Positions 1-10,990 of a stretch of DNA of 64,000 bases are shown here, piece after piece. Positions within the stretch are counted from its first letter, which is position 1; each line of letters starts with the position of its first letter. Location: contig JBOZIK010000001.1 in assembly GCA_051453625.1 (NCBI GenBank), positions 98,216,281 to 98,280,280 on the forward strand, read 5' to 3'. Under the pieces are notes generated by a model. That model was given only the letters and a program-made list of their open reading frames with translations. It did no database searches and was not told the DNA's origin. Origin of the DNA: Welwitschia mirabilis (lineage: Eukaryota > Gnetophyta > Gnetopsida > Welwitschiales). The position numbers and the translations under genes are program-made.

Positions 1-232
1 TATTTATAATGAGGGTTTATTACATTTGAAATGTGCTTCCAGAGGATATAAATGATTAGAAAATGGCTACCTAATATCTACATAAAGGATACTTAACGTT
101 TAAAAAAATTTCTTTTCTGCTCCATCCGGTCGACCCCATAAAAATCTGGTCGACCCCATATGATGTCATAAAAATCTGGTCAACCCCATAAAAACATTAG
201 TTTGATATCAATTAGTAAAATATAATCCAACA
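1..232 (-). repeat. Partial LTR of copia element A
   Basis: On the minus strand the LTR begins at 232 with TGTTGGATTATATTTTAC, resembling the LTR start of element B (TGTTGAATTATTATT at 30914 and 40354). It is preceded by a purine run (233-248, minus strand) that serves as the polypurine tract. The body has several GGTCGACC-type motifs (about 129, 152, 178), the same motif that fills the LTRs of element B. The rest lies outside the window. Confidence 0.7.
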
Positions 233-870
233 ATCTCCCCTTTAACATTAATAACAAATACTACTTAGTTGTGACAAATTTAGAACTCATAAAAAAATCC
301 CCCTTACAACATACTTATTTGCAAAAATAATATTCCATTTGAAACAAGTGAAAGCATCTTGAATAATCAAATTTTGTACTCTAAATGAAACAATTTAATA
401 TGCATATTTGAGAGTTTAAAAAGGCATAACTTTATTATAGACATAATGTAATCATGAACACTTATTAAACATTGAATCATATGTCATAAATTAAAATATA
501 TTTCCAGTGTTAGAAGATAGGCACTTATGATTTTGAAAGACATATTAATTATTCAAGATAGATACTTAGGATACTAAAAGAAAAATATATTTAGCAATTT
601 TAATTTTAAAAAGCATAAATAAATTTAGGATACCAGATAAAACAAGATTTTGTGCTAAAGTAGAAAAGTTCATTTCATTAGATATAAATAGAAAAGTGCA
701 TTTCATTAGATATAAGTAAATATAACAAAGTAAAAGTGCAAGCATTACAAACTAGAAGTGCTCATCAAAAGCATACAACTAAAATCATAAAAGTAACACA
801 CAACTAATTCTCCCCCTTTTGACATCAATGACAAGGAGAGAACAAAGCAAAACTTAATTTAAAAAAAAAA

Positions 871-1913
871 TTAATCAGACTCCTCCTCTTCTTCTTATTC
901 TTCTTCAAAATCTTCCTCTAACTCTTCTTCATCACGTCCTGGGCAAGCTGAACTGGTGGCTTCTATTGAGGTATCAGCAATATCTTAACCAGCTGCAATG
1001 AGGGCTTTCTTCATGTGTCTAGTATGAGAGTTAATCCATCTCAGATATGAGAAGGTTTCATCAGGAGAGGATTCCTTTGGAGAAGATAATTTCGAAGATT
1101 TCTTAGAAGGGACAAAAATATGCATGTGAGACAAGGTCGCATGCCCAATGGTTGTCATAGGATGGAGAGTCTCTAATTTTGGATGAAAGATAACATGAAA
1201 GTAATGGTAAATTCTTGTGATAAGCACAGACTAGAATAAAGCCCTACTTCTATGATACTCCAGCTGTGAAATCATATTCTTTAGTATTATGGCAAGAGCA
1301 TTAATAGAATACTCAATTCCTACCAAATACATCATATAAGCTCGATAGCAAGAGATCTCATCATTATGGCCAGCCAAGGATAAGAAGTTATAGGTGAAAA
1401 TAAAATAATAAAATAGTATTTTGGAGTTAATAAACAAGTAGACAAAGTGTGCTTCCACGTATGCATCTTACCATAGAGCTTCCTAATAACAGTAGGCTTG
1501 TCTTCCATGGTGTCCCAAAGAGGTCAAAACTATTCATAATCCCTCCTTAGAAGATAAGTTATCTCTAAAATGAAATTGGCTATTACTCTTATCCACTTTC
1601 CCAAAATGAGAATTTCAAGGGTTCTCGTGTCACGATCAAAAGAAGCATTACAATAAAACGTTCTAGTAAGAAAAGGATAGGAAAAACTAGAGACATCTAA
1701 AAAGTGATTAAGATCCTGATTTCTCAGGATTTGGATAACTTCCCTGAGCTTCTTGAGCTCTGAAGTAGCTATAAATTTCTCTTGGCACACTGCCTTCTTC
1801 TCAAACTTCTCAAAAAACTTCTAAACATACTTCTTTGACATTCCTTAGTAGAAGATATCTAGATCCCTAGAGAGGGCCTTCTTTTCTCTTCTCTTAGATG
1901 ATCTTTTTGCCAT
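871..1913 (-). pseudogene. Post-pol reading frame of copia element A (transposon-associated protein, decayed)
   Basis: Starting from ATG at 1913 on the minus strand, the frame opens with a basic stretch (MAKRSSKRREKK). It continues through a conserved core near 1530-1790 that includes YPFLTRTFYCNASFD, then a block with YRAYMMYLVG (about 1320-1350), a block with GHATLSHMHIFVPSK (about 1115-1160), and an acidic tail of Glu and Asp ending at 871. Several stops and frame changes break it. Element B has a colinear homologue at 38861-39856. The core pattern (hydrophobic, FY.N, then a short strand-rich segment) recalls the Pfam family called putative plant transposon protein, known from plant LTR elements. 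That assignment is from memory of the family pattern and its function is not known. Confidence 0.7.
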
Positions 1914-2463
1914 TTCAAAACTTTTTAATAATACAAGACTAAGAGAAAAGCACTAGATCTAAAACCAAAGCTCTGGATCTTGAAAGAAAAACAATAGATC
2001 TGGAAGCTAGAGAGGGCTATAACACAATAAAATTGATTTAGGATTCCTTTCTTTTATAGGCTAGGTGAAATAGGGTAAAATGAAGAAAAAAATTAGGTTC
2101 GTCAATTGTACTTTCACACTGTAATCTGTCAAGTCCAGTCAACTACTCGAGGTTTTAGTTGATCCATTGAGAAGCAAGTCTACAGTACTAGAAGGGGTCT
2201 AGGTGATCGAGCTTTTTAATCGATTGACCAACCACATCTGGTAAACTGAATCATAGATTTGGTCAACCGACCTACAATCAGCCAAGGAATGATGACTGAA
2301 TCCCTAGATCATTTTTATAATTGATAACTAAATTACAGACATGAAGTGTTACATCAGAATTCACTAGAAAATGTTTAGTTTCATCAAGATTTAGCCTAAC
2401 ATCATATTTTTCATGAAATAATTGATCAATCTATTTAGTATCTATTCTATAAGTATTATCCAC

Positions 2464-2790
2464 TCATTTTGCAGAAAAGATAGAAATATTTGTTTTCTTA
2501 TTTATAACATTGCATTTAGATTTTTTAAAGATTACTTTATGACCTTTATCACATAATTGAATAAAGCTTAATAAATTTTGTTTCAATCCATTTACATAAA
2601 GCACATCATCAAGTTTAGACAACTTAACTCCCTTGATGCATCTTGTACCTTCTATCTTTGTTTTTTCATTGTTTACAAAAATGACTTCTTCTCCATTTGT
2701 ACTCTTCAAGTACTTAAAGCTTAATTTTTCTCTTGACATATGCCTTGAGCAATCACTGTCTAGATATTAACTATTTGTACTTATTCCTCT
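2464..2790 (-). pseudogene. Copia protease end and GAG-pre-integrase relic (element A)
   Basis: The minus-strand frame reads LDSDCSRHM just before the open part (2464-2739). This corresponds to the copia protease active-site region, normally D-S-G followed by C-S-x-H-M; here the Gly codon has become Asp. Downstream comes a pre-integrase segment with VNGLKQNLLSFIQLCDKGHKV, which closely matches the equivalent segment of element B near 34190-34260. The relic stops at 2464 and is followed directly by sequence resembling a later part of the element. Confidence 0.8.
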
Positions 2791-2875
2791 AAAAGCTATC
2801 TATGTTAGAAAACTTAAAAGGTTATTAGCTTTAACCTACTTAGTTTTATTAGACTTAGGTAGTGTACTTTTTTGG

Positions 2876-2975
2876 NNNNNNNNNNNNNNNNNNNNNNNNN
2901 NNNNNNNNNNNNNNNNNNNNNNNNNNNNNNNNNNNNNNNNNNNNNNNNNNNNNNNNNNNNNNNNNNNNNNNNNNN
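2876..2975. other. Assembly gap, 100 N
   Basis: A run of exactly 100 unknown bases, the usual placeholder for a gap of unknown size. It separates element A from a gypsy relic, so their adjacency is not proven. Confidence 0.98.
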
Positions 2976-3009
2976 TTTTGCAAGCTAGGGTATGTCTTAT
3001 GTTTTGCAA

Positions 3010-4300
3010 AATTTGAAATTTTTTATATATCTTTCATTAAATATTCTTTGCAACTCCATATTTATTAAATTTTTTGATTTTTCTCTTATGGAGTATACTT
3101 AAAGGAATTTCTTGTATGGAGCATCTTTCAAGAAATTTTTCCATGTATTCCTGCAAGCCCATAATGCTTTGTTTAATTTATTACACTAATTCTTATTAGA
3201 GTTTATAGTTTTAACTAGAATCTTTTTGATTTTTTGGTTAGCATTTTCTACCTCTTCATTCATCTAAGGATGATATGCAAAATCTATCCTACATATAATC
3301 CCCATTAATTTTATTAACCTCTTCTTTAATCACTATTTAGTGTCCTTAGGTGTCCAAATCATTGTAAGACATGTTCTTTAAGGAAATCAACCACTATGTT
3401 TACATCATTTCTTTTGTTGCTTTGTCCTCTACCCACTTGGTAACATAATCAACATAGATGATTATGTATTAATATTCATTTAATTCTAGAAACATATAGT
3501 GAAATAAATTTTTCATACATCAAATGATTTACATGCTAAAATACGATTTATGGGCATTTTGTCTCTTTTTATAAAATTTTCGATTTTCTAACAATAATCA
3601 CATTTTTAAACATAGACTTGAGAGCCTTGGAGAAACCTAGGCTAATAGGATTCATTTTGCAAGATTTCATGAGTTGTCTTCTCATAAAATGACCTCCATA
3701 ACTACTATAATGATACAACTGTAGAATCTCTCATTACTTCCATTCTAGAATACATTATTGAGCTATTTCATCTTTTTTTATTTAATATAGGAATGAATTT
3801 TTTCAAATGTAAGTTTTAATCTTGTTCATGAATAATGGATTTTATTCATTAGACAAAGTGCATGGAACTTAAAGGGTATAAAGATAATTAGCTATATTAG
3901 TTTACCAGGGTCTTGATGTTGAGGATTAGCTTTTACCATTAACAATTTCTCATTATAAAATTCATCATCAAATATGTCTTTGGTTTGATTCAATAAAGAC
4001 AATTCCAAACATGAGAGATGGTCAGGTACTACTTTCTCTCTTTCTCATTTATCCCTAATTTTTAGATTTAATTCTTGAATGAGCAAGGAATAATGCATAA
4101 TTTTTATAGTATCAATCTATTTTGTTACCAGGAATTTAATAACTAAATTATCAATATATACTTATGTTTTAAATCCAACGAGGTAATGTTGAAACTTATC
4201 TAGTGCAAAAAAAATGGATAAAAATTCCTTTCTAGGAGTTACATAATTGCATTGAGGGCTTTTGAGATTTAGTATATAACATGCGGTTTATGATCAATAT
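3010..4300 (-). pseudogene. Ty3/gypsy RNase H and integrase relic
   Basis: On the minus strand the RNase H end comes first: LSIFFALDKFQHYLVGF near 4200-4240, then LLIQELNLKIRDK and a PDHLSCL box near 4010-4090. The integrase follows, with a zinc-binding relic near 3560-3700, IYVDYVTKWVE near 3430 (first catalytic Asp region kept) and a damaged AYHP box near 3265 where the family has a Gln-Thr-Asn-Gly-Gln motif. An ALWACRNTWK segment lies at about 3145. Stops and frameshifts are frequent. The motif set fits Athila/Tat gypsy elements. It is a different copy from element D, which has its own versions of these domains. Confidence 0.8.
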
Positions 4301-4900
4301 ATTACCCTAAGACTACACCAGTGACAATATTACTTACATCGCACAATCAGTCAAATGAGTATTGACAATAAGTCAAATGAGTATTGACTATTTTAGATAA
4401 GTATACATTAGCATTTTATTTCCAAGCCCTTGTTATAAAGTGTTATTAAAAGTTTTTAATCTCCTTGTGAATATAGAGTATATGCCTTGAATACAAAATT
4501 TATGTTCATTTATTAATGATAAATTTTCAAGAAAATGGCATGTGCTTCTCTCCTCTTCTCAAAAAGATTTAAAATTCAACATAATTAGGCTTGAAGTAGT
4601 CCACTAATAATTATTTCAATGCTATTTAAATCTATAGAAGAGCATTAGTAATTATTATAATACTAACTTAAATAATATTTAAATGCTATATAAATAGGCT
4701 TGAATAATTGTTAAAAATATTATTAAAATTTGATATGTGAAGTGCATTAATAATTAATTTAATATTATCATAATTATGTATGTGAAGGGCGATGTTAATT
4801 ATTTTAATGCTATTAAATTATCTTGTGAGGACATTAAGGTCAAGAGAAATTAAATAAAATTTAATTTTAACGTCAAGGAAAATAAAATAAAATTGAATTT
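4301..4900. other. AT-rich stretch, nothing recognised
   Basis: Very AT-rich sequence with many short ATTAATAATT-type runs and no reading frame or repeat boundary that I could support. It may be the rest of the neighbouring gypsy relic, decayed beyond recognition. Confidence 0.5.
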
Positions 4901-4914
4901 AAAACAATTAGGTG

Positions 4915-4990
4915 AGCACGCTGAGAATCAAACCACCAAACTACCATTCAGTAGTAAGACACCATTACAATTACACCATTAAGCATTTAT
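4915..4990 (-). repeat. tRNA-like segment (possible SINE head)
   Basis: Read on the minus strand, a segment begins GCTTAATGGTGTAATTG and later has GGTTTGATTCTC. These resemble the two internal RNA polymerase III promoter boxes at about tRNA spacing. The T-arm does not pair well, so it is not a working tRNA. A tRNA-derived SINE or old tRNA pseudogene is the likeliest reading. Confidence 0.35.
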
Positions 4991-5029
4991 TGATGCTGGA
5001 CGGTTTCATCCAACAATTAAGCCTATTTG

Positions 5030-5356
5030 TTGTAGCTTTTTTGTGAGTATGCCTTGGGCGCGCGGAACAGAAACATCTGTGAGGCTAATGCAGTAGCGTT
5101 CGCAGTCAAGAGCGGAGGATTTTGTCTCTCAGAATCATCCGCATCTTGCTAAAGACGCCCTTGTTAAATTTACCGATGTGCATACCTGTGTCTCCTTTCA
5201 TCTTTCTCCTCGTACACTCTTTCTTCTGCTGCTGTTCTTCCTTCCACTCTTACTGTGCTTCTCCTCTCCCGTTCCGTTCTCAGAGCATTCCTTTTGACAC
5301 CTTCCTGCTACACGCATTCTCCCTGCTCCTGCAACAAGTTCCCCTCCAGCTGGGTG

Positions 5357-5391
<35 letters not shown>

Positions 5392-5690
5392 CAATGTGGA
5401 ACTCTTCCTTCTACACAGTGCGGCGTTTCTTCCTGTACGTTCTTCCCCTCAACTCGGATTACTTCTCTCCAATGCGATCTTCTGTTCAACTTGCGTTTTC
5501 TTTTCTGTGTGTAAATGGTCAACCCACAAATCAGCTAGTCAGCGTCATTTTCCCTTTAGTGGGTTTGTATCTCTGTTTTTCTTCATCGGTTTACATAGCT
5601 TCTTAAAAGGACGCAGACTGAGCGAGAACGAAGTTATGCACGACAGGTCCTTTGAGGTAGGCGCAGGTTCTATGCCAACGTTTTAAATTT
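5030..5690 (+). promoter_or_regulatory. GC-richer segment with CT microsatellite, possible gene 5' end
   Basis: This stretch has visibly more G, C and CpG than its surroundings and no transposon motif. It has a pyrimidine-rich top strand with a (CT)n run at 5358-5388, as is common in plant 5' leaders. A short frame from ATG at 5636 encodes MHDRSFE and meets a splice-donor-like GAG|GTAGGC at 5656/5657. Open frames of 70-143 codons exist in several frames at once, which suits low stop density rather than a proven protein. I infer a promoter or leader exon on the plus strand. No product can be named. Confidence 0.3.
5358..5388. repeat. (CT)n microsatellite
   Basis: An uninterrupted CT dinucleotide run of about 15 units within the GC-richer segment. 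Confidence 0.97.
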
Positions 5691-5884
5691 AGAATGGAGA
5701 TTATTTAGAGGGATGATCCGGAACAGACAAAGTGCCAAATGTGAGATTTATTGTCTAGGTGATCAATTCCTGTCATCAACAATTTTACATTAAAATGTAG
5801 ATAGAATATTATGATTTAAGTCTTAACTGATCTGGATTTCATTTTTCTGCTTAAAAAGATTGTAAGTATAATCTTGAGCTAATG

Positions 5885-5950
5885 CCTTAAGCAGTTGTCG
5901 AGTCACATTAGATTCGAGAAGAAGAAGTTCGAATCCTCAAGAGTAACGGC
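5885..5950 (+). repeat. tRNA-like B box segment
   Basis: The sequence AAGTTCGAATCC (about 5926-5937) is a near-perfect RNA polymerase III B box. A loose A-box-like stretch lies about 40 bases upstream. A complete cloverleaf is not evident. Together with the segments at 4915-4990 and 6031-6093 it suggests tRNA-derived repeats. Confidence 0.3.
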
Positions 5951-6030
5951 CATAGGATCTCTTTAGTTTTTTTTGCGCTTGCATCTATTCATAATATTTA
6001 GTTGTTTATGGTCTTTTCTTTACAATTGAA

Positions 6031-6093
6031 TTGGCATTACTGTAGTGGTTAAGTTACAGGAACCTTAATGGTAAGGTCATAGGGTCAACTCCA
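6031..6093 (+). repeat. tRNA-like segment (possible SINE)
   Basis: GGCATTACTGTAGTGGTTAA resembles an A box, and GGGTCAACTCC about 30 bases later resembles a B box. An A-rich stretch follows at about 6098-6108, as would be expected after a short SINE. It is degenerate, so confidence is low. Confidence 0.35.
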
Positions 6094-6299
6094 AATGAAA
6101 AAAAAACCCAATTTATTATTACACTAGAATTTAAATATATATAATCTGTGATTTTAATCATTCATAGGTTGCTTTCATGAAACTTTACCTTGACAATAAA
6201 ATTTTAGTTAAACTTTCATAATTTTGCATCTCTCACAAACCTATCTATGGACTTATGCAAGTTACACAATTTATTTAGAATTTTAAAAAAAAAAACCTT

Positions 6300-6468
6300 A
6301 AGTTTAGAAAACTGCTAGTCACTCTAACTAATATGTATAGGCAAATAATTGCATCATTAGTCTAATGAAATGCTCCCCCTCCTCCTTAAATAAAATTTTT
6401 GGCATAGTTATCGTTTGAAGGTTTAAAGTTTTCAGATCTTAATGGGTCTTACATTTTGGTATCAAAGC
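6300..6468 (+). repeat. LTR 3' end with primer-binding site
   Basis: The sequence GGGTCTTACA ends at 6453 and is followed by TTTTGGTATCAAAGC. The part TGGTATCAAAGC (6457-6468) differs by one transition from the common plant primer-binding site for initiator tRNA-Met. The LTR end in CA sits directly before it. The left LTR boundary is not clear. The element it belonged to runs to the right on the plus strand but I cannot recognise its coding part. Confidence 0.55.
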
Positions 6469-6469
6469 G

Positions 6470-8540
6470 TTAACATTAAAGTTTTTCAACTATCTATTGG
6501 GGGCATCACATTTGAGTAATAGAGCAACGATGCAATTTTTGAGTGCATAATAGTGGACTTTTATGTTTGGTTTGAGAGTGAGATTTAACTTTTCAACTAT
6601 AGAAATATGGGTATTAAAAATGGATTCCTTTTCCAAAGGGTAACTTTAGATAGTATTAGAAGTCTCTGAAGATTTAAAGCTATCTTTACCTTCTCCTTTC
6701 CAATTTTTGTGAATCTCTAAATGCATATAATTCTTTAACTAATTTCTTAATTTTTGCCAATCATTCTAATTACTAGAGCTTTGAATATAATGTGAACCTT
6801 CAAAGAAATTTTGAAAATGATTTAGATATCTAGCCTTTTAACATCTAAATCCATTTTCTATTCTTTGTGCATAACATTTAAACTATTTTGTTTCAGACGT
6901 AAAGTTTTAACTTATAAAGTCTTTTTAAACCAAAATCAAGTTCATCTCATGATTTGCGTAGGTCTCCATTTTTTTAAATAATACGCTTCTTACCATTAGT
7001 TTTTGACCATGAAAAATTTCTTTTCAACTTTTCATGCACTTAACTTATTTTAGAGTCCAAGGAGAAGATATCAAATAACTTAAGGACTATGGAGGAGTTG
7101 AGTTTTTTCTATTAGAGAAATAATCTTGTTACCACTTTATCAAGATTATTTCTTCACAATTCATTCTTAGCTCTTGTTGTAAAGAAAGGAATACCTAAAT
7201 AATCTCAAGATAAGCTATCAATTGTACAACGTGGAATTCCTCCATTTAAATTGCTTATGCACTATTGTAATCTCTTTTTTGTTAAGCCAAACTAGATTTC
7301 GCACAATGTAAGGATTTCTTTGCTTATCGTAAAACATTTGTGCATTCCTTTTTGTCCATGTTTGCTACCAAAAGCAAGGTGGAAAAGCCAACTAAGCACT
7401 TCTATTATAGTAATCCCATTTGTAAAAACTTGGTTCCTTAATAGTTCCTGTTGGTTTCTCAACAAAAGAATCTAACACTTCCAAGATAATCTTTATGGGT
7501 TAAATTCTATCCTCTAATTGAAATCTCTTTGAAACTGTAGAGGTATAACATTCAAACTTACTCACAACTTGATAAGGCACCTTTACCAAAATCATACTTA
7601 TATATGCTAGGGTTCTTATACTCTAGGACTTTATTGACAAGGAAAGAGGTGGTGTTTTATGCCATGAAAACCTTCTTTTAAATAGCACTATTCTTTTTTA
7701 TTATTATGAATTACATCTGCACTTTGACATATGGCTTGTTGTCTTCTAAAAGCTTCTAAACGTCTAAACTAGTGTTGATAACTTTCATTATTTTTGTTAA
7801 ATACTCATCATAAGTGGGTGGTGGTTTCAAGTTATTCAACTAAGATATTAAGTTTCCATTTACCTTTCTTTTACAATTATCATAAAATGTAAACTAAAAT
7901 GGTTGTTCTTAATATACTAAGATGGTTATCTCTTTAACATATTCTTCAATCTGTTCTTTTTTTTCATTAGTTGGAATTTTAGGATTGGTGTATATTGCAT
8001 GTCATAACTTTATAATCCTTAACATTATCTTTGTTGATATGAGGTTGCATCAAAATCATACTTTATTCATGTTGATTATACAAAATGTTTTACTACGTAA
8101 TCCCCAACATTTTCTCCCCTAGAGTTTTAGTGATTTTCTAATTTTTCTTTACCAAGCTCTCCAAATTTTCCTTTAATGAATCATTAATATTGTTGTTGTT
8201 GTTATTATTACTCCCAGAGTAATTATTATTATAATTATTATAACGTAGCCTAGGAATGTTATTCCTCCACATTTCCACCTCTAAAGATTTTGTACCTTTT
8301 TTTGTGACTCAGAAAAAAGTTTTATTAAAAGCTTACAGAATCCTATAGGGAGTGTTAGTCCCAAATTTCATACAAAGAAGCCATTCTTCATATTTTAAAG
8401 AGAGAAATTGGCTATGGGACTTCTTACAAAACTAAAAATAGAGTAAAACATAGAATACTATTAAAAAATTTTAAGGATGAGGAAAAACATCATAACATTC
8501 ACTAAAGAAGACACCATTGTTACATAGCTTTCATAACTTA
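6470..8540. other. Unresolved repeat-like region
   Basis: No domain could be assigned. One hint is a minus-strand stretch at about 8190-8290 that reads RYNNYNNNNYSGSNNNNN, a low-complexity Asn/Tyr segment of the kind found in gypsy gag proteins. Another is a minus-strand frame near 7780-7850 reading YDEYLTKIMKVINTSLDV, which I do not recognise. Both are compatible with a decayed LTR element. Confidence 0.35.
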
Positions 8541-8559
8541 AACACTAGAGAACACTTAG

Positions 8560-9950
8560 TAGCATCCCACAAAATCTAAGTTTTGTTTAAAGAAATGTTA
8601 ATTCAAAATATTTACCCGAACAATCTAAACTAGAAGCAAGAACTTTATAATGCTAAAATAAATAATAGAAGGACTCTTTAGTATTGCAATCAAGACAAAG
8701 AGGTTGATTATGTTCCATTTTCATTAAGCGTTCACCAAGGGGTAGATCTTGATAGAGAAGATACTAAAGGAAAGAAGCTACCTTAGATATTATTTGAATT
8801 TTTCAAAAACTAGAGAGAACTTAGATCCATGTTTATTGAGAAACGTAACAGACCAGAGGAGGTTAAGCTTGAGAAGCTTTTAATTATGTGGAAGGTTATG
8901 CTTCTGGCGCTATGAGTAGGGATGTGTGTTTCCCGTTTCCCATTACTGTACCACCAGTAACCCCAGTTCCCCTATCACCTGATTGGACTAGAGCCTTGTA
9001 CTAGTTATTTTAGCAAAGAAAGGGAGTGCTATTTGACTAAAGCTAAAGGGCTTTGTCTTTAGAGAGAATGACATTATCAATGTTTTACAACAAATGAGAG
9101 TTAAGCAAATGGGTTCTTTGAAAAAAGAAAGAAGAAATATTATACTTTTCTTGAATTCAATCCAATGAGAAGGACCTCTGCAATGAGAATCCCAAACATC
9201 TTTGATTTGAATAAACCCTTTTTGAGTGAGGTTAAGAGTAGTTCTTTTGTTAATTAAATGATTTGATAGATTTAAATTAGACAACTAAATGAAAGAATTT
9301 TAGTTGATAGTTCTGGAAGGAGTTTAATTAGACCCCAAGCAAACCAAGTGGCTTGTAAGAAGGGAGAAGCATAAAGATGAAAAGTGCAGAGGGAAAACCA
9401 TATTAGAAAATCTTGAACTTCTACAACAAAAAGAACCTTTTAGAAATGCATTAGAGAGAGTATTACAAATGAGGATCTTCTAAGAATAATGACCCTCACA
9501 AGCATGAATAATTCATTTGGCAATAACAGCTTTTCTTTGGAGGGAGAGAGAGGCTATTTCAAGTTCTCCTAGTTTTCTACTTCTACAATAAGTTTTCCAA
9601 GCAACATGATTCAAACTAGATTTTCGAAGTTAGGAGTTCTAGATAAATTCTCTAAACCATTTATTAATGTAGACGTAGGAAGCATTAGAGACAACAAGAC
9701 AAGAAGAGTAGAAGACACAATAATATGAGAGAAGTTTTTCACAAATAAGGGTTGTATTAGCAAAGGATAATCTTTTGAAGGTTCAAATGCTAATTTTTCT
9801 TTGAATTCTTTTTGAGACCCACTACCAAAGTTACTGCCCAGTGACTTGGAAGCCAAAGGAAATGCCAAGAAGTTTAAAGATCTCTCTTGGATGGATGCAC
9901 TTTCTTGGAAAGGGGAAGTGGGGATTTATCCAAGACTCTATGTAAAATGA
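8560..9950 (-). pseudogene. L1-like LINE reverse transcriptase C-terminal half
   Basis: On the minus strand, the order matches the region downstream of the RT core in plant L1-type LINEs. First comes a segment reading HVAWKTYCRSRKLGELEI and ending AVIAK (about 9495-9610). Then GFIQIKDVWDSHCRG (about 9170-9225). Last is KVASFL followed by YLLYQDLPLGERL and LCLDCNTKESFYYLF (about 8670-8800), the terminal zinc-ribbon-like region with its first Cys pair. Several stops and frame changes are present, one being TAG where a Trp is expected. The poly-A end and target-site duplication were not identified. It is a dead 5'-truncated copy. Confidence 0.75.
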
Positions 9951-10330
9951 TAACTTTTCCTGATTAATTAAAGTGCTTAAAGCCTTACAAAAAACATTTC
10001 ATAACAATGTGAAAGTATTTACATGTAAAAATTGACATTCCAAGCAAGTAAATTTGATTGAGTTTGCATAGGCAAAGATATTAAATTAGTCATTTTATCA
10101 TCAAATGATGTCTTTTATACTTTATATCTTATTTCATGAAATTATGAACTTTCTCATAATATTTTCAAATTAATTATTGCTTTCTAAAGGACGTGCTATA
10201 ATTTGAAGAAGATCCATTAGGAAACGTAGGCATTAAAGGTCTTTTAGGGTAGAATTAGTCCATTCTCATGTTTTCAGATCTTTATGGAAAAGACATCACA
10301 TTCCACTTATGGACTTAGTTAGATGATAAA
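9951..10330. other. Nothing recognised
   Basis: AT-rich sequence with no supported gene, RNA or repeat boundary. Confidence 0.5.
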
Positions 10331-10990
10331 TCAGATACAACCTTTAACTTTGATGACATATGGCAAAGGTGCAAAAAGATACATTGTAGTAACATGTGAT
10401 AATAATGAGCATGATGACATGGAGGACGCATGACATGGCATCTAGTAATAGTTACATCATCATCTAAAGGACATGTCATCACCTCATTTTTATCATAAGA
10501 TAAGGAATCATCTATTAAGGCTACATGCCAAATTTTATAATCTCCTCCTAATGTAACCATTTAAAAGGGTAACCCTATCCCTTCTTTTATGTAATCACCA
10601 TCAACCACATCATGCCAAAGCTCTCTAAGTATTTCCCTTATCTATAAAATGGCCTTTAATCCTCATTATACATAACCTTTAGTTGGTGAAGCATGATGGG
10701 ATTACTTGGAGCATCAGGATGCCATGGCTCTCTGAGAATCCTCTTTAGGAGTAGACTTGATCTAAGCTTAGCTTAACAAGTTCACTTCAACTTCATCTCC
10801 CTCTCTCGATGTGATGGATTTTTTGAATTATTACAAGGAATAGGTATTCATGCTTAGATTTCTAATGCACATTAACATGGTACTATTAATCCTTAGTGAG
10901 ACTCTTTTTTGTTTGCAATATTTTAGTAGTTGTTCATGCTTTGATTTCTAGTGCACATTAACATAGTACTGTTAATCCTTATGTGAGATT
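10330..10990 (+). repeat. LTR-like segment with TATA box
   Basis: The stretch has a TATA-like CTATAAAATGG near 10640, a mixed-composition region after it with repeated CTCTC and CATGATGGG blocks, and lies about 1.7 kb before a plus-strand gypsy gag fragment. This arrangement fits the promoter and R-U5 part of a gypsy LTR. Neither end nor a second copy was found, so it remains a suggestion. Confidence 0.3.
10846..10988. repeat. 57-bp direct repeat, two copies
   Basis: Copies at about 10846-10902 and 10932-10988 share TTTCTAATGCACATTAACAT with small changes, separated by about 29 bases. It is a local duplication of unknown age. Confidence 0.85.

Larger units (their letters stand above)
1..2875 (-). 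mobile_element. Copia element A, SIRE-like, internally deleted remnant
   Basis: Read on the minus strand, this block holds a protease/pre-integrase relic (2464-2790), then a GGTCGA-rich linker, the post-pol reading frame (871-1913), a polypurine tract (233-248) and the start of an LTR (232 downward, cut by the window edge). The order is that of the 3' half of copia element B at 30914-41702. Integrase, RT and RNase H are missing: the relic passes from the pre-integrase region straight to sequence that should follow RNase H. A large internal deletion is the simplest reading. The right side ends in a 100-base gap, so the 5' part may lie beyond it. Confidence 0.75.

Noticed and set aside
4915-4990. 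A functional tRNA gene
   Set aside because: Box-like motifs are present but the T-arm does not pair and no complete cloverleaf could be drawn.
5122-5514. A 130-codon plus-strand frame in the GC-richer island
   Set aside because: Other frames of similar length overlap it on both strands, the residues mirror the CT microsatellite, and no family resemblance is seen. The region is kept only as a possible leader or promoter.
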